This document shows positions 21,235-33,000 of a DNA stretch of 64,000 nt, piece after piece. The notes beneath the pieces were generated by a model, which had not been told where the DNA came from, ran no database searches, and worked only from the letters and a program-made list of their open reading frames with translations. The translations under genes were made by a program, and so were the position numbers. Positions within the stretch are counted from its first letter, which is position 1, and every line of letters starts with the position of its first letter. The stretch is from Microglena sp. YARC. Lineage: Eukaryota > Chlorophyta > Chlorophyceae > Chlamydomonadales > Chlamydomonadaceae. The stretch is taken from the NCBI GenBank assembly GCA_022414725.1, contig CM039462.1, positions 60,950,595-61,014,594 on the forward strand. The letters are read 5' to 3'.

Positions 21235-21791
21235 AAAACAGCACTGTGCATGCCCTCCTCGACCATCATATCCACCGACAAGAATAAGACAGCCTTACCT
21301 TATAGGCTAGCTTCCTCCATAATCGCATAATCAAGTTTCCCAGACGAAACTTTGCTGGACGAATAGAGTGTACTTACTAATACTACTTACTACTATTATC
21401 GCAACACGTCAGGTGACGTCTGCTGCCAGCACACCGCGACGTTGATGAAGCTGAAGAGGCTGGTTGTAGCGGGATTCCTCTCGCGCGTGCACTCGACCGG
21501 TCTGAAACTCAGATTCCTTCCTGCTTTTATCTTTTCTGCAACCTGAAGTCACGCCCGACTCAGCGACTGCTTTGCATAACGCCGCAATGGATGATGATGG
21601 TGAAACCCCCCATTCATGGCCAAGTACATTGCTGATGTGAAGGATGCAGGTACCAATGGTCGGATCCACTTCAAGGCGAAAACAAGTGGAGTAGCAGAGG
21701 CGATTATGGAGGAAGCTAGCATATAAGGTAAGGCTGTCTTATTCTTGTCGGCGGATATGTTGGTCAAGGAGGGCATGCACAGTGCTGTTTT

Positions 21792-21824
<33 letters not shown>

Positions 21825-21838
21825 CCCATGACATGACA
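21163..21838. repeat. Smaller nested inverted repeat with (CA)n/(TG)n ends
   Basis: The left arm (21163-21325: CATGGGGCACACACA...(CA)n, AAACAGCACTGTGCATGCCC, ACAAGAATAAGACAGCCTTA) is mirrored by 21703-21838, which ends (TG)n then CCCCATGACATGACATGG. The loop (21330-21700) carries the block also found inverted at 24325-24545. Confidence 0.8.
21330..21545 (+). repeat. Duplicated block, inverted copy at 24325-24545
   Basis: It contains GACGAAACTTTGCTGGACGA and GGTTGTAGCGGGATTCCTCT, both present inverted near 24400-24535. A conserved frame reads CCQHTATLMKLKRLVVAGFL then SRVHSTGLKLRFLP; the other copy differs mostly by conservative changes. This suggests a former coding exon, perhaps of a transposon; family unknown. 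Confidence 0.6.
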
Positions 21839-21841
21839 TGG

Positions 21842-23203
21842 ATATCTGCGTATGTGACGAAATACGCAGCTTCTTAAACTACACGTCCCCATTTGGTAGA
21901 ATAGACGGCCACAGCTGCTATGAGCTTGTAGGAAGCAGCAACAGGTGTAGGCAGCATCAACTCTGGGCAGGACCAGGTGTAGGTAGGTTTAGGAAGCATT
22001 AGCAACTCTAGGCAGCAGCAGGTGTAGGCAGCAGGTCTAGAAGAAAGTATCATCAGCTAAAGAGAGCAACAGGTGCAGGCAGGTCTAGGCAGTAGCTAGA
22101 CTGCAACAGCTTCTAGAGAGCAGCAGCTACTAGGCAGATACTGACTCCTCATAGCAACTTCTAGGTACGGGTACCACCTCTGGCTGGTTATTCAGCCGAA
22201 GGAGGAAGCTGCTATGAGGAGCCAGAAATAAAAATATTGGTGCCGAGACACCCTAACATACTGCATTGCACTCTTCCTTTTTCCTGCGGTCTTCATTCAC
22301 ATACATCATGCCATCAGTGTGAAATATACTAGACTCAAAATATGGCCCCTAGAGAACTGAAGTGTAAAACATCCAAAGGGGTTTGCAGACCACCATAAAT
22401 AGTTTTTACCGCACCCTAGTTAAGTGCCAAAACATTTTTTTTTTTTCTTCCGTTCAGGTTCTGTTCACAAATTTGTGAAAGCAAAATGCATACCCTCATC
22501 CAAGTTTGATATGACTACTGGGCACAAATGTCCTTACTAATTCCCATAAATATCATCAGTCACATCTAGAATCACGGCAAGGGGAGTGTTCTCATCTCCA
22601 GGGCATGCCGTCACTGATTCCAGCTCGCCTGTGTTCAGCGTCACGGGAAAAGCTGTCTCCAAGCTGACGTCTTCGTGGGCTGTGGGAGGTTTCTGGTGTC
22701 ACATGTTGGCACCCTGCTAGGCCGGTACCCCTTAACTCTCAGAGTCATGCTTGCGTTCCCGAGCAGGTTCTGGCGACTGGCTGGGTTCCACATACCGGCT
22801 GCGTCCACGACTGCGCTCTCCCTAACAGCTAGGCTGCAGATCATGTAGGTGATTATCATGGAAACTGCGTCCTTGCTTGTGCTCTTGGTGATGGCTGCGC
22901 TTGACATCACGATACACATAGCGCCTGGGCTCCAAATTTCTGTCCCTTCTTAGCACTTCAACAATCTTGGAATAGAGGACCTGCAACGAGTAGTAGCAAG
23001 GAGTTAGAAAAAGCAGGGTGGATACTCGCAGTAAAGCACTACAACCTCATGTATGCCCGCCCCAGTTGCCACACATGCCCACACACTATGGTAATGCATG
23101 CGCACTTGCATGCCCACACGCTTGCCCCCTTACATGCCCGCACGCATGCCCCATCTTTCATGCATGCCTACACGTGTGCCCCACCTCATGCATGCCCACA
23201 TAC
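21842..23203 (-). repeat. Right arm (1.36 kb) of large inverted repeat 1
   Basis: Reverse complement of 14969-16326. The arms differ by a few substitutions, for example one in the RS-like exon. Similarity stops at 23203 (CCCACATAC then TCGTG instead of ACATG). Confidence 0.88.
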
Positions 23204-23960
23204 TCGTGCACTCCCCCCTTGCATTCCCCAACACTTGCCCTATTGCATGCCCAAACGCATGCCCCATCTATCATACCTGTCCTACACACATAACAGGCAT
23301 GCACACGCATGCCCCCTGGCATGCCCCATCTTGCCCACACATAACATACATACATGCATGTCCCTTGCATGACCAAACATATGCCCCATCTGTCATTCTT
23401 GCATACAAACAACATACATGCGCTGGGGCATGCATGCACACACAACTGCCATACTCATACTCAAACCAATTTTCATATTCATACTGCCCACTTGCAAGTG
23501 CCCTGGCATGCCAACATGCATTCTGCATCTGTCATACATGCCAACACTTAAGCAGCCACGGTCGCTGTCAACCGCCGTGGTAACTTTGTCTAGGTAAAGT
23601 AGCAGCCCGTTCCGTACCGATGTAAGACAGGGCTCCCTTAATACCACGACTTACCAGGCTTTATCATTGATATTTCCATGTATACCATGAAACTCATGCC
23701 CCAACACATGCATGACCATCCAAAATGCTATGCATGCCCAAACGCAACTTGCATGCATGCCCATAAACACCTGACAAACACACGCATGCCCTCTACATGC
23801 CCCGGCATGCGCAAACACATGCCCGATAGTTAAGCATGCCCCATGCATGCGCATACTCATGCCCCCATGCATGCCCACTCCTTGCATGCCCACACTCAAG
23901 CTCCATGCATGCCCACACGCATGCATCAACTAGTGCATGCCCACACCAACTGGTGTGTCA
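23204..23960. repeat. GCATGCCC-rich irregular repeat with retroposon fragment
   Basis: Loose repeats of CATGCCC/ACATGC continue beyond the inverted-repeat arm. At 23575-23690 they are interrupted by a minus-strand copy of a dispersed family (GTGGTATTAAGGGAGCCCTG), also at 33640-33720 and 48235-48345. Confidence 0.7.
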
Positions 23961-24324
23961 CGAGATAGGTCGACATCCGACGAGGGAGTTGGGAGATCAG
24001 CTCCTACTGGGGTTTCTGCTGCTCGAGCAGGTCCCCCATCAGATCCTACACCAGATCCTTCATCATCACGTTTACGGGAGGAACTAGCTTCCCTCGCCTG
24101 GCCTGTCGGTACTGCATTGACGAGCCCGTCAGCATGAGCGGCGCCCAGAGCAGCGGCGTCATCACAGCAGAGAAATTAACCAATCGGGCAGTCTCGAAAA
24201 GAAAACACCAACAGTGCTAAGTGTGGAGCGGATAAAAGAAACGAAAAGGAAAGAACGCCAAGTCGACCACTGGTTCATCTTATACCAAGCATACGGCATT
24301 TACTTGGTAAGACGGAGGAGGAGG
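23961..24324. other. No recognisable feature
   Basis: Unique-looking sequence, no supported exon. Confidence 0.3.
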
Positions 24325-24545
24325 GGAAGACAGAAAGAAATTGCCAGGAGGAAGGAATCTGAGGTACAGACCGGTCGAGTGTAAGCGCGAGAGGAATCCC
24401 GCTACAACCAGCTTCTTCAGCTTCATCAACGTTGCGGTGTGCTGGCAGCACACTGCAATCTTATTATGCCATGTCACTTACACCTAATAAGATATTGGTA
24501 CACTCTATTCGTCCGGCAAAGTTTCGTCCGGGAAACTTGTTAGGA
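24325..24545 (-). repeat. Inverted copy of block 21330-21545
   Basis: On the minus strand it encodes CCQHTATLMKLKKLVVAGFL, matching the other copy with a Lys/Arg change. The flanking GTACACTCTATTCGTCCGGC is also shared. Confidence 0.6.
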
Positions 24546-25590
24546 CCAGAGAGTCTCTGGTTAGGACGGAAATGCTGCGACTGGGAAGCTGTGAGAGTGG
24601 TGACTGATGATTTTACGAAGTTGACTAATGCCCCCCTTCTCTTGCACACGTTAGCCACGTTGACAACAGGCCTGGACCCGAAGGGCGCTGGCAGCCGGCC
24701 GGCAGACGGAAGACGGCGCACCTGGCCCGCGCCCCGTGTGATCATCACCCAGAGAAGTACGTCGACGTAAGGCTGGATTTGATCGCGCCCAATCAGAATG
24801 AGCTAAAAATAGCAGTCACCAATTGCCAGCCCAGGTTACCATAGCGCCATCGTGCGTTCGAAGTCTACCTTGGATCCACATCTCCACCAGGTTTGTCAAG
24901 TCACCGGGGCTGGGGCCTAGGTTTGTCGGGGTTAGCTTGTACAACATCCCATGTGATGTTGGGGTTTCTGCTGATCCAGTTAAAACCCTGCGCTTAGAAG
25001 TTGAGCACCCAGCTCTATGTTCAGTTGCCCTCGAGGAGCCAAGGTTTGGGTTCCCAGTTTCTCTAATGAGGCCACCAACCTCCCGATTTTGCAAGTTATT
25101 TGATTCCTCGGGAATTGTGCTTCTACTGGGCTGTAAAAAAGCGACAGCTGACATCAGCGAATCGCCAGCAGAATCGTGGCTTCAGGATGGGTGCCGAATG
25201 GTTGGAACTCAGACAACACTGCCTTACATAATTACAGACCAAAGAAGTCGATTTGGCTGGCAGACTCACACATCCCCGAATCTTGTGTTATAGAGGTGCT
25301 CCAACAATTGCATGGGACCTGGCCTGCGCGTAGGTCGTATGTCGTAGGCCTAGCGGGCCTAGCGTAATAACGGGTGTGTGAGGACGCAATCAACCCGTGT
25401 AGTCACCCGTGCAATCCCAACCTGCATGCAACCCGCGCCATCCCTGCGCATGCCTGATGCTCCACAGATGGCTGGGGCAATTTCGTTCGGGGTACCATAT
25501 TTCCACTCCCATCATATCAACGGGGTCAGGGCACTGCCTAAAACCCTTGCTAGCGATAGCGATTTCTATCGTTTGTCCCGAGGCCCGCAA
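24546..25590. other. Unassigned, no convincing gene
   Basis: Open frames exist on both strands (for example 24823-25293 plus and 24816-25154 minus), but they overlap each other, lack recognisable motifs and show no clear splice structure. I cannot assign a gene. Confidence 0.3.
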
Positions 25591-25595
25591 GAGGT

Positions 25596-25650
25596 GGTGG
25601 AGGTGGTGGTGGTGGTGGTGTGTGTGTGTGTGGTGGTGGTGGTGGTGGTG
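25596..25650. repeat. (GGT)n/(GT)n microsatellite
   Basis: GGTGGT and GTGTGT tracts. Confidence 0.9.
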
Positions 25651-25965
25651 GGGATTGGGAAAAGAGCGCTGGATGCTTCGCTCGGGTTTCCGATGTGGCC
25701 GGGGCTAATATTCCGTCTCTATGAGGGTTACCTCGTTGGCGAGGGTGACCAGGGGCGCTATATTTGCCAGTGACATTACACCACCAGGGGCTGCCAGACA
25801 TAAGCACAGCATCTTACGTCTCTCCCTACGCTGGCTCCTGAAACCTCGCCGCGCTCGATTCTTCGTTTTTCTTACCCCCACCTTGCGTAGCACAATTCAT
25901 CTCCCCGCCTGCCCCACCCCACCCCCCAAACACTCACTAACTCTCACTCTCTCTTTCTCACACGC

Positions 25966-25966
25966 A

Positions 25967-26038
<72 letters not shown>
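25966..26038. repeat. (CA)n microsatellite
   Basis: About 35 CA dinucleotides. Confidence 0.95.
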
Positions 26039-26042
<4 letters not shown>

Positions 26043-26049
26043 CACAACC

Positions 26050-26990
26050 ACCACCGCCCCATCCACCCTCACACATTCACCCCAATCAGCTAGCCAGACA
26101 TCCATACTCGCACACTCATGCTCATTCGCAGGCACACTGGCCAATACCAAGCAGGCACCGGCCAAGACCAAGTAGGCTTTCACTGGGTGTACTCACCCAC
26201 CCCAACCCATTCACCCCAACCCGCCCAACCAGCCAGCCAGACAGCCAGACAGCCAGACAGACAGACATACTCACCCATCCCAACCTATCCACCCCAACCC
26301 GCCCAACCAACCAGCTGGCCAAACATCCATACTTGCACACTCATGGGCAGGCACACCAGCCAACCCAAGTAGGCTTTCACTGGGTTTACTCACCCACCCC
26401 AAACACATTCACCCCAGCACATCCACCCCAGCCTGCCCCAACCCAGCCAAGCTAGCCAGACATCCAATACTCACCCATCCCAACCCACCCACCCAACCCG
26501 CCCAAACCAACCAGCTAGCCAAACATCCATACTCGCACACTCATGGGCAGGCACACCAGCCAACCCAAGTAGGCTTTCACTGGGTTTACTCACCCACCCC
26601 AACACATTCACCCCAGCACATCCACCCCAGCCTGCCCAACCAACCAGCTAGCCAGACATCCAAACACACCCATCCCAACCCATCCACCCCAACCCGCCCA
26701 CCCAACCAGCTATCCAGACATCCACACTCACACACTGACGTGCAGGAACACTAGCCAATACCAAGCAGGCACCTGCAGAGACCAAGTAGGCATTCACTGG
26801 GTGTACTCACCCACCCCAGCCTGCCCAACCAGCAAGACATACATCCATACTTATCCACCCAAACCCATCCACCCCAACCTGCCCAACCAGCTATCCAGGC
26901 ATCCATACCCACACACTCATGCACATGTGCAGGCACACCAGCCAATCCAAGCAGGCACCTGCAGAGACCAAGTAGGCTTACACCCATGCT
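26050..26990. repeat. CCAACC-rich minisatellite upstream of the M11 gene
   Basis: Irregular units contain CACTGGGTNTACTCACCCAC, CATCCACCCCAACC and AACCAGCTAGCCA. It ends just before the first exon of the metalloprotease gene, so it may be in the 5' flank or 5' UTR. Confidence 0.85.
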
Positions 26991-27013
26991 GGTGCTTTAG
27001 GTTTTGATCAAGG

Positions 27014-30000
27014 ATGCGATCAACTAGCTGTGGCTCATTGGCCTTGGCCCTAACATTACACTTAGCTATCAGCCTGTCTTTCCCCAGCTTGGGCCAGGCG
27101 CAGCCAATTATCGGCGGCGGTAAGTTGATGTGTGTTCATATATTCTGGTGCACTTGGACTTCACTGCATATGAAAGTTACAGAGTTTTATTTATGATGGG
27201 TTCAAATAGCTGGGGCTCACTGGCCTTGGCCCTAACATTACACTTAGCTATCAGCCTGTCTTTCCCCAGCTTGGGCCGAGCGCAGCCAATTTTCGGCGGC
27301 GGTAAGATTTTTTCTTCTTCTTTTGTTTAATCGATCATTTTTTTCATTTTCCATTTTTTCTACTGTCCTTGCTTGTCCTTAACATTGCATTTAGTTATCA
27401 GCCTGTATTTTCCCAGCTGGGTCTGGGCGCAGCCAATTATCGGTTGCTGTAAGTCGCTTTGTTTGGTATATTACAATCGTAGGATTACATTTTCACTGTG
27501 GCATGAACTCAGGACCCCCATCGATAAAACGATTGGCTGGGGTTCAGTTCATCAGCACTTTTTCGTTCGAGCCCGTCCTGTTACGACTGGGCAAGTCCCT
27601 TAAGCCTATTCGGCCCACCCCTGGACTGTAACAACATACAACATATTCCTGTGCATGCGGATTTGGCTGGATGTGATAGCGGCTGTGTGTGGACGGATGC
27701 CAAACACACACACCACACGACACACACAACCGCCTAGCATGTTACATTCCAGCAACATACCTCCCACACAAACACCACAAACACGCACACACACATCCCA
27801 CATCACTCACCAACTCACTCACTCACTCACTCACTCACTCACTCACTCACTCACTCACTCACTCACTCACTCACTCACTCACTCACTCACTCACTCACTC
27901 ACTCACTCACTCACTCACTCACTCACTCACTCACTCACTCACTCACTCACTCACTCACTCACTCACTCACTCACTCACTCACTTCACTCACTCACTCACT
28001 CACTCACTCACTCACTCACTCACTCACTCACTCACTCACTCACTCACTCACTCACTCACTCACTCACTCACTCACTCACTCACTCACTCACTCACTCACT
28101 CACTCACTCACTCACTCACTCACTCACTCACTCACTCACTCACTCACTCACTCACTCACTCACTCACTCACTCACTCACTCACTCACTCACTCACTCACA
28201 CTCACTCACTCACTCACTCACTCACTCACTCACTCACTCACTCACTCACTCACTCACTCACTCACTCACTCAACTCACTCACTCACTCACTCACTCACTC
28301 ACTCACTCACTCACTCACTCACTCACTCACTCACTCACTCACTCACTCACTCACTCACTCACTCACTCACTCACTCACTCACTCACTCACTCACTCACTC
28401 ACTCACTCCACGTCACTCACTCACTCACTCACCTCACTCACTCACTCACTCACTCACTCACTCACTCACTCACTCACTCACTCACTCACTCACTCACTCA
28501 CCCACTCACCACCACTCACTCACTCCACCCACCCCACCCACCCACCCACCACCCACCCACCACACCCACCACCACCCACCCACCCACCCACCCCCCCACC
28601 CACCCACCCACCACCACCCACCCACCCACCCCACCCACCCACCACCACCCACCCACACCCACCCACCCACCCACCACCCACCCACCCACCCACCCACCCA
28701 CCACCCACCCACCCACCCACCCACCCACCCACTCCCACCCACCCACCCACCACCCACCCACCCCACCCACCACACCCACCCACCCACCCACCCACCCACC
28801 CACCCACCCACCCACCCACCCACCCACCCACCCAACCACCCGTCCACCCGTCCACCCACCCACCTGTCCACCCGTCCACCCACCCGTCCACCCACCCGTC
28901 CACCCACCCACCCACCCACCCACCCACCCCACACATTACCACCGCCACCGCCACTGCCCACCCACCTACCCACCCATGCACCCACCCACCCACCCACCCA
29001 CCCCACACATTACCACCGCCACGCGCCACTGCCCACCCACTACCCACCCATGCACCCACCCACCCACCCCATCCACCGCAGGCTTTATTGGAGATGAAAA
29101 TGCCCTTAAAGAGCGTATTGTCATCACCGGAAGGCTGATAGCTACTTCTGGGCATGATGGAAATATCTACGAAATGATATTGAGTACGTTAGTAATCCTA
29201 GCTTGTGTGTGTGTGTGTGTGTCAGTGTGGGGTTTGTGGGATTATGTGGGTGTGTGGGGTTGGGGTTGGGGGTTGGGGTGGGGTGTATTTGGTGATACTG
29301 ATATTGAGTTTTTTAGTAAGCTTGTGTGAGTCTGTGTGGGGTGTGTGGGTGTATGTGGGTGTGGGACTGTGCGTGTATGTGGGTGCAGGTGTATGTAGGG
29401 GTCAGCTATGTTATATAATATGATTGAATACATACAAATATATAACATTATATAATATTATATAGTATTATATAATAATAGTCGGATGAGCCGTCTCAAC
29501 AGAAATTCGAATTTATTTGAAAAACTAATATTATTGTGACACGTAATAATATAATAATATCAGTTAATATTAGTTTTTCAAACACTCATATTAGTTACCG
29601 TTCCCTAGGTGTATGTGGTGTGTGGGGTTGGGGGTGGTGGGTGTGGGTGGGTGGGTGTGGGGTTGGGGTTGGGGGTGGTGGGTGTGGGTGGGTGGGTGGG
29701 TGGGTGGGTGTGATGGTGTTGGTGTGGTGGGGGGGGGGGGGCTTTCATTGACAGTAGCACTGTTCTCATCCTTTTTCTGATTTCCTCCTACAGATGATGT
29801 CATTCAAACAACTGTCATGCTCCCCTCAAGGCCCTACATTGTTGGCAGTAGTGACCGAGCTTCTATTGGAAGCACCATCACTATGACCTGCCAAGACCTT
29901 GGCCAAGGCTCTGTTACCAGGGTGCGTCCACAAAACATAATGTATTGTAATTAAACATCAATTAACTGCATTAAAAAATCATTGAATATCATCAAACATC

Positions 30001-33000
30001 ATTGAACATGATTAAACATCAGTTAACATAATTTAAGTTGTCTTAAGATGATCATAATCTGTTATCATTTCAGCCTCTCAGCATTTTTCATTTCAGCATT
30101 TCTGCAATTTAAGCATTTTCAGCATCTTTAGCAACACCACAAATTTGTGCAAAGACTTCAGTAGTTATTGGTAATGCTCTAAATACAACTTAATTATACA
30201 ACTGAATCATGTTTCTAATTGCACCTACCTGACAGCTCAAGATCTGTGTTGGCATGCCTCTAAACACACTGAGCTCATAAACCTGAATCATGTCCCAACT
30301 TGCACCTTCGTAACAGATCAAGATCTGTGTTGGCATGCCTCTCAACACACTGAACTCATAAACCTGAATCATGTCCCAACTGGCACCTTCGTAACAGATC
30401 AAGATCTGTGTTGGCATGCCTCTCAACACACTGAACTCATAAACCTGAATCATGTCCGAACTGGCACCTTCCTAACAGATCAAGATCTGTGTTGGCATGC
30501 CTCTAAACACACTGAACTCATAAACCTGAATCATGTCCATACTGGCACCTTCCTAACAGATCAAAATCTGTGTTGGCATGCCTCTAAACACACTGAACTC
30601 ATAAACCTGAATTATGTCCCAATGACACCTACCAAAGAGATCAAGATCTGTGTTGGCATGCCTCGAAACACTTACCTCTATGTTTAGAAGGACCTAGTAA
30701 GTCCCGCAATCAGGGGGGGGCTGCTGGTGAGCCTTTTACAGAGTCATGCTTTTGTCAAGCTGTACCCTGCCTCGTGCTCAATTGTCATCTGTTATGTTTG
30801 CAGTTGTGTTTGCAAGTTGTGTTTGCTTGTTTGCTTGTTTGCTCCTTTTTCCTTAACTCCTTCGCTTAGTTTCTTGCTTTTGCCCCGAATCGTGTTCCAA
30901 ATGGCACCTACCGTAAAGATCAAGATCTGTGTTGGCATGCCTCTAAACACACTGAACTCATAGACCTGATTCATGTCCCAACTTGCACCTACCTAACAGA
31001 TCAAGATCTGCATTGGCATGGGAGACGCCGTGACCCTGGGACAAGCCAAGACATTGCCTGAGTTGCTTGGGGGCACTGGAGAGAGCACTGTGAATGTAAT
31101 GATCACGTAAGTGTGGAGTAGGTGTCAGTTTAATGTGATGATCATGTAAGTGTGAATGAGATGATCACAGAAGTGAGAATAAGTAAGTGTGAATGAGATT
31201 GCATGTAAGCGTGAATGTGTAAGTGTGAATGTGATGATCACGTTAGTGTGGGGTGGGTGTCAGTGTAAGCTTATTGAGGGTTGGTGGAAGGTCGACAGGG
31301 CTAGGTCTACGGGTGGAAGAGGTGTAGGGTGGGTGCCAGGATGACAGCAAGTGCAGCAGATGACTAGGACAGGTATTATCAATGGCAGCACCTTAGGAAC
31401 CACTCATCCTTGTTAGGTTCATGTTGCACTGCCCAACATGTATTGTTCTGCCTATTGTTAATGCATGTTACAGTTACAGTCCAGGGGGTAGCCGATTAGG
31501 CTCGAGGGACTTGCCCAACCTCAAATAATCAAGACGGGTCTGTTATATAAGGAGGGGATGGATTAATGTGAAGTGTGTACATATGTTACAGTCCAGGGGG
31601 TATCCGATTAGGCTACAAGAAATTGTCCAACCTCAAACAATCAAGACAATTATGTTCTATACAGAGGGGATGGGTTAACAAGCACTGGGAGATCTGACTC
31701 CCATCAAATTGCAAGGGCGCTGATGCTGGTCTTGATGCTGATGCTGATGCTGGTACTGGTGCTGGTGCTGGTGCTGGCACTAATGCTGGTGCTGATGCTG
31801 ATGCTGATGCTGACGCTGATGCTGGTGATGATACTGATGCTGATGCTGATGCTGGTGATGATACTGATGCTGATGCTGATGCTGCTGCTGGTACTGATGC
31901 TGGTGCTGATACTGATGCTGATGCTGATGCCGGTGCTGATGCGGATGCTGATGCTGGTGCTGATGCTGATGCTGATGGTGGTGATGATGCTGGTGATGGT
32001 GTTGGTGCTGGTGTTGATGCTGATGCTGATGCCGATGGTGGTGCTGATGCTGGTGCTGATGCTGATGCTGGTGTTGATGCTGGTGCTGGTGCTGCTGATG
32101 ATGCTGATGCTGAAGCTGGTGCTGATGCTGGCACTGATGCTGGTGCTGAAGCTGATGCTGATGGTGGAAATATCCTGAACCAGGGTATCAATGATTTATA
32201 TGGCTGCCTGTGGATATGGCTCCCTAAACTCTACACCCTAAACTCGACACCCTACACCCTAACCCCCGAATGTGGTAGGGACGGGTGAGGATGGGTGGTC
32301 AGGACTGGTGTGGGCTCAATGCACCTAAGGAAATGCTATTTGAAGCTCGCAATGGCCTCCCTCTCACCCTTTTGTCCTCTATTATACAGTGCACTGCATC
32401 AAACTGCAGCTGAGCACACTTCATAACTCATCACAACTGCCTCCCTCTCACCCTTTTCCCTCCGTACTCCAGGACGCTTGTGGTGGTTGTAAAAAGAACA
32501 TGCAGCGGCATGTTGCAGCCCATCTCTCTTGTGCTGAAAGGAACTACATTACTCAGACTGCCGCTCATCACACTTCATAACTCATCACAATTGCCTCCCT
32601 CTCACCCCTTTCCCTTCATACTCCAGGACGCTCGTCGTGGTCGTGAAAACAACATGCAACGGCATGTCGCAGCCCATCTCTCTTGCCGCTGCTAGGAGCT
32701 ACATCACAAAGACTGCGACCCAGATAAAAATTTGTTCTTATGACAAGATGCAGTTCGACATGGCCAAAATGGATGTAAGTGTGTATGTAAAATAAATGAT
32801 AAGCATACTGAATGTTGTCAATGGATTTTTATATGTTTACAAATCCACACAAATAGGATTTTGGAAAGTATTGTTGAATAGCAAAAATAAAAGTTGAGTT
32901 GCTAAAGATCTGTTATGGTGACAAGATGCAGTTCATCATGGACAAGATGGATGTAAGTGTGTATGTAAAATAAATAAAAAAGCATACTGAATGTTGTCAA

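Noticed and set aside
20366..21330. Long open frames of MHAPS/MPHLPC/ADGACMV type
   Set aside because: They come from an 18-bp repeat, a multiple of three, that is open in all frames.
24816..25293. Overlapping plus (156-codon) and minus (112-codon) frames
   Set aside because: Mutually overlapping, no recognised domain, no splice support.
27655..29329. 480- and 546-codon frames rich in THSL and THPP
   Set aside because: Translation of (CACT)n and (CCCA)n microsatellites in intron 1.
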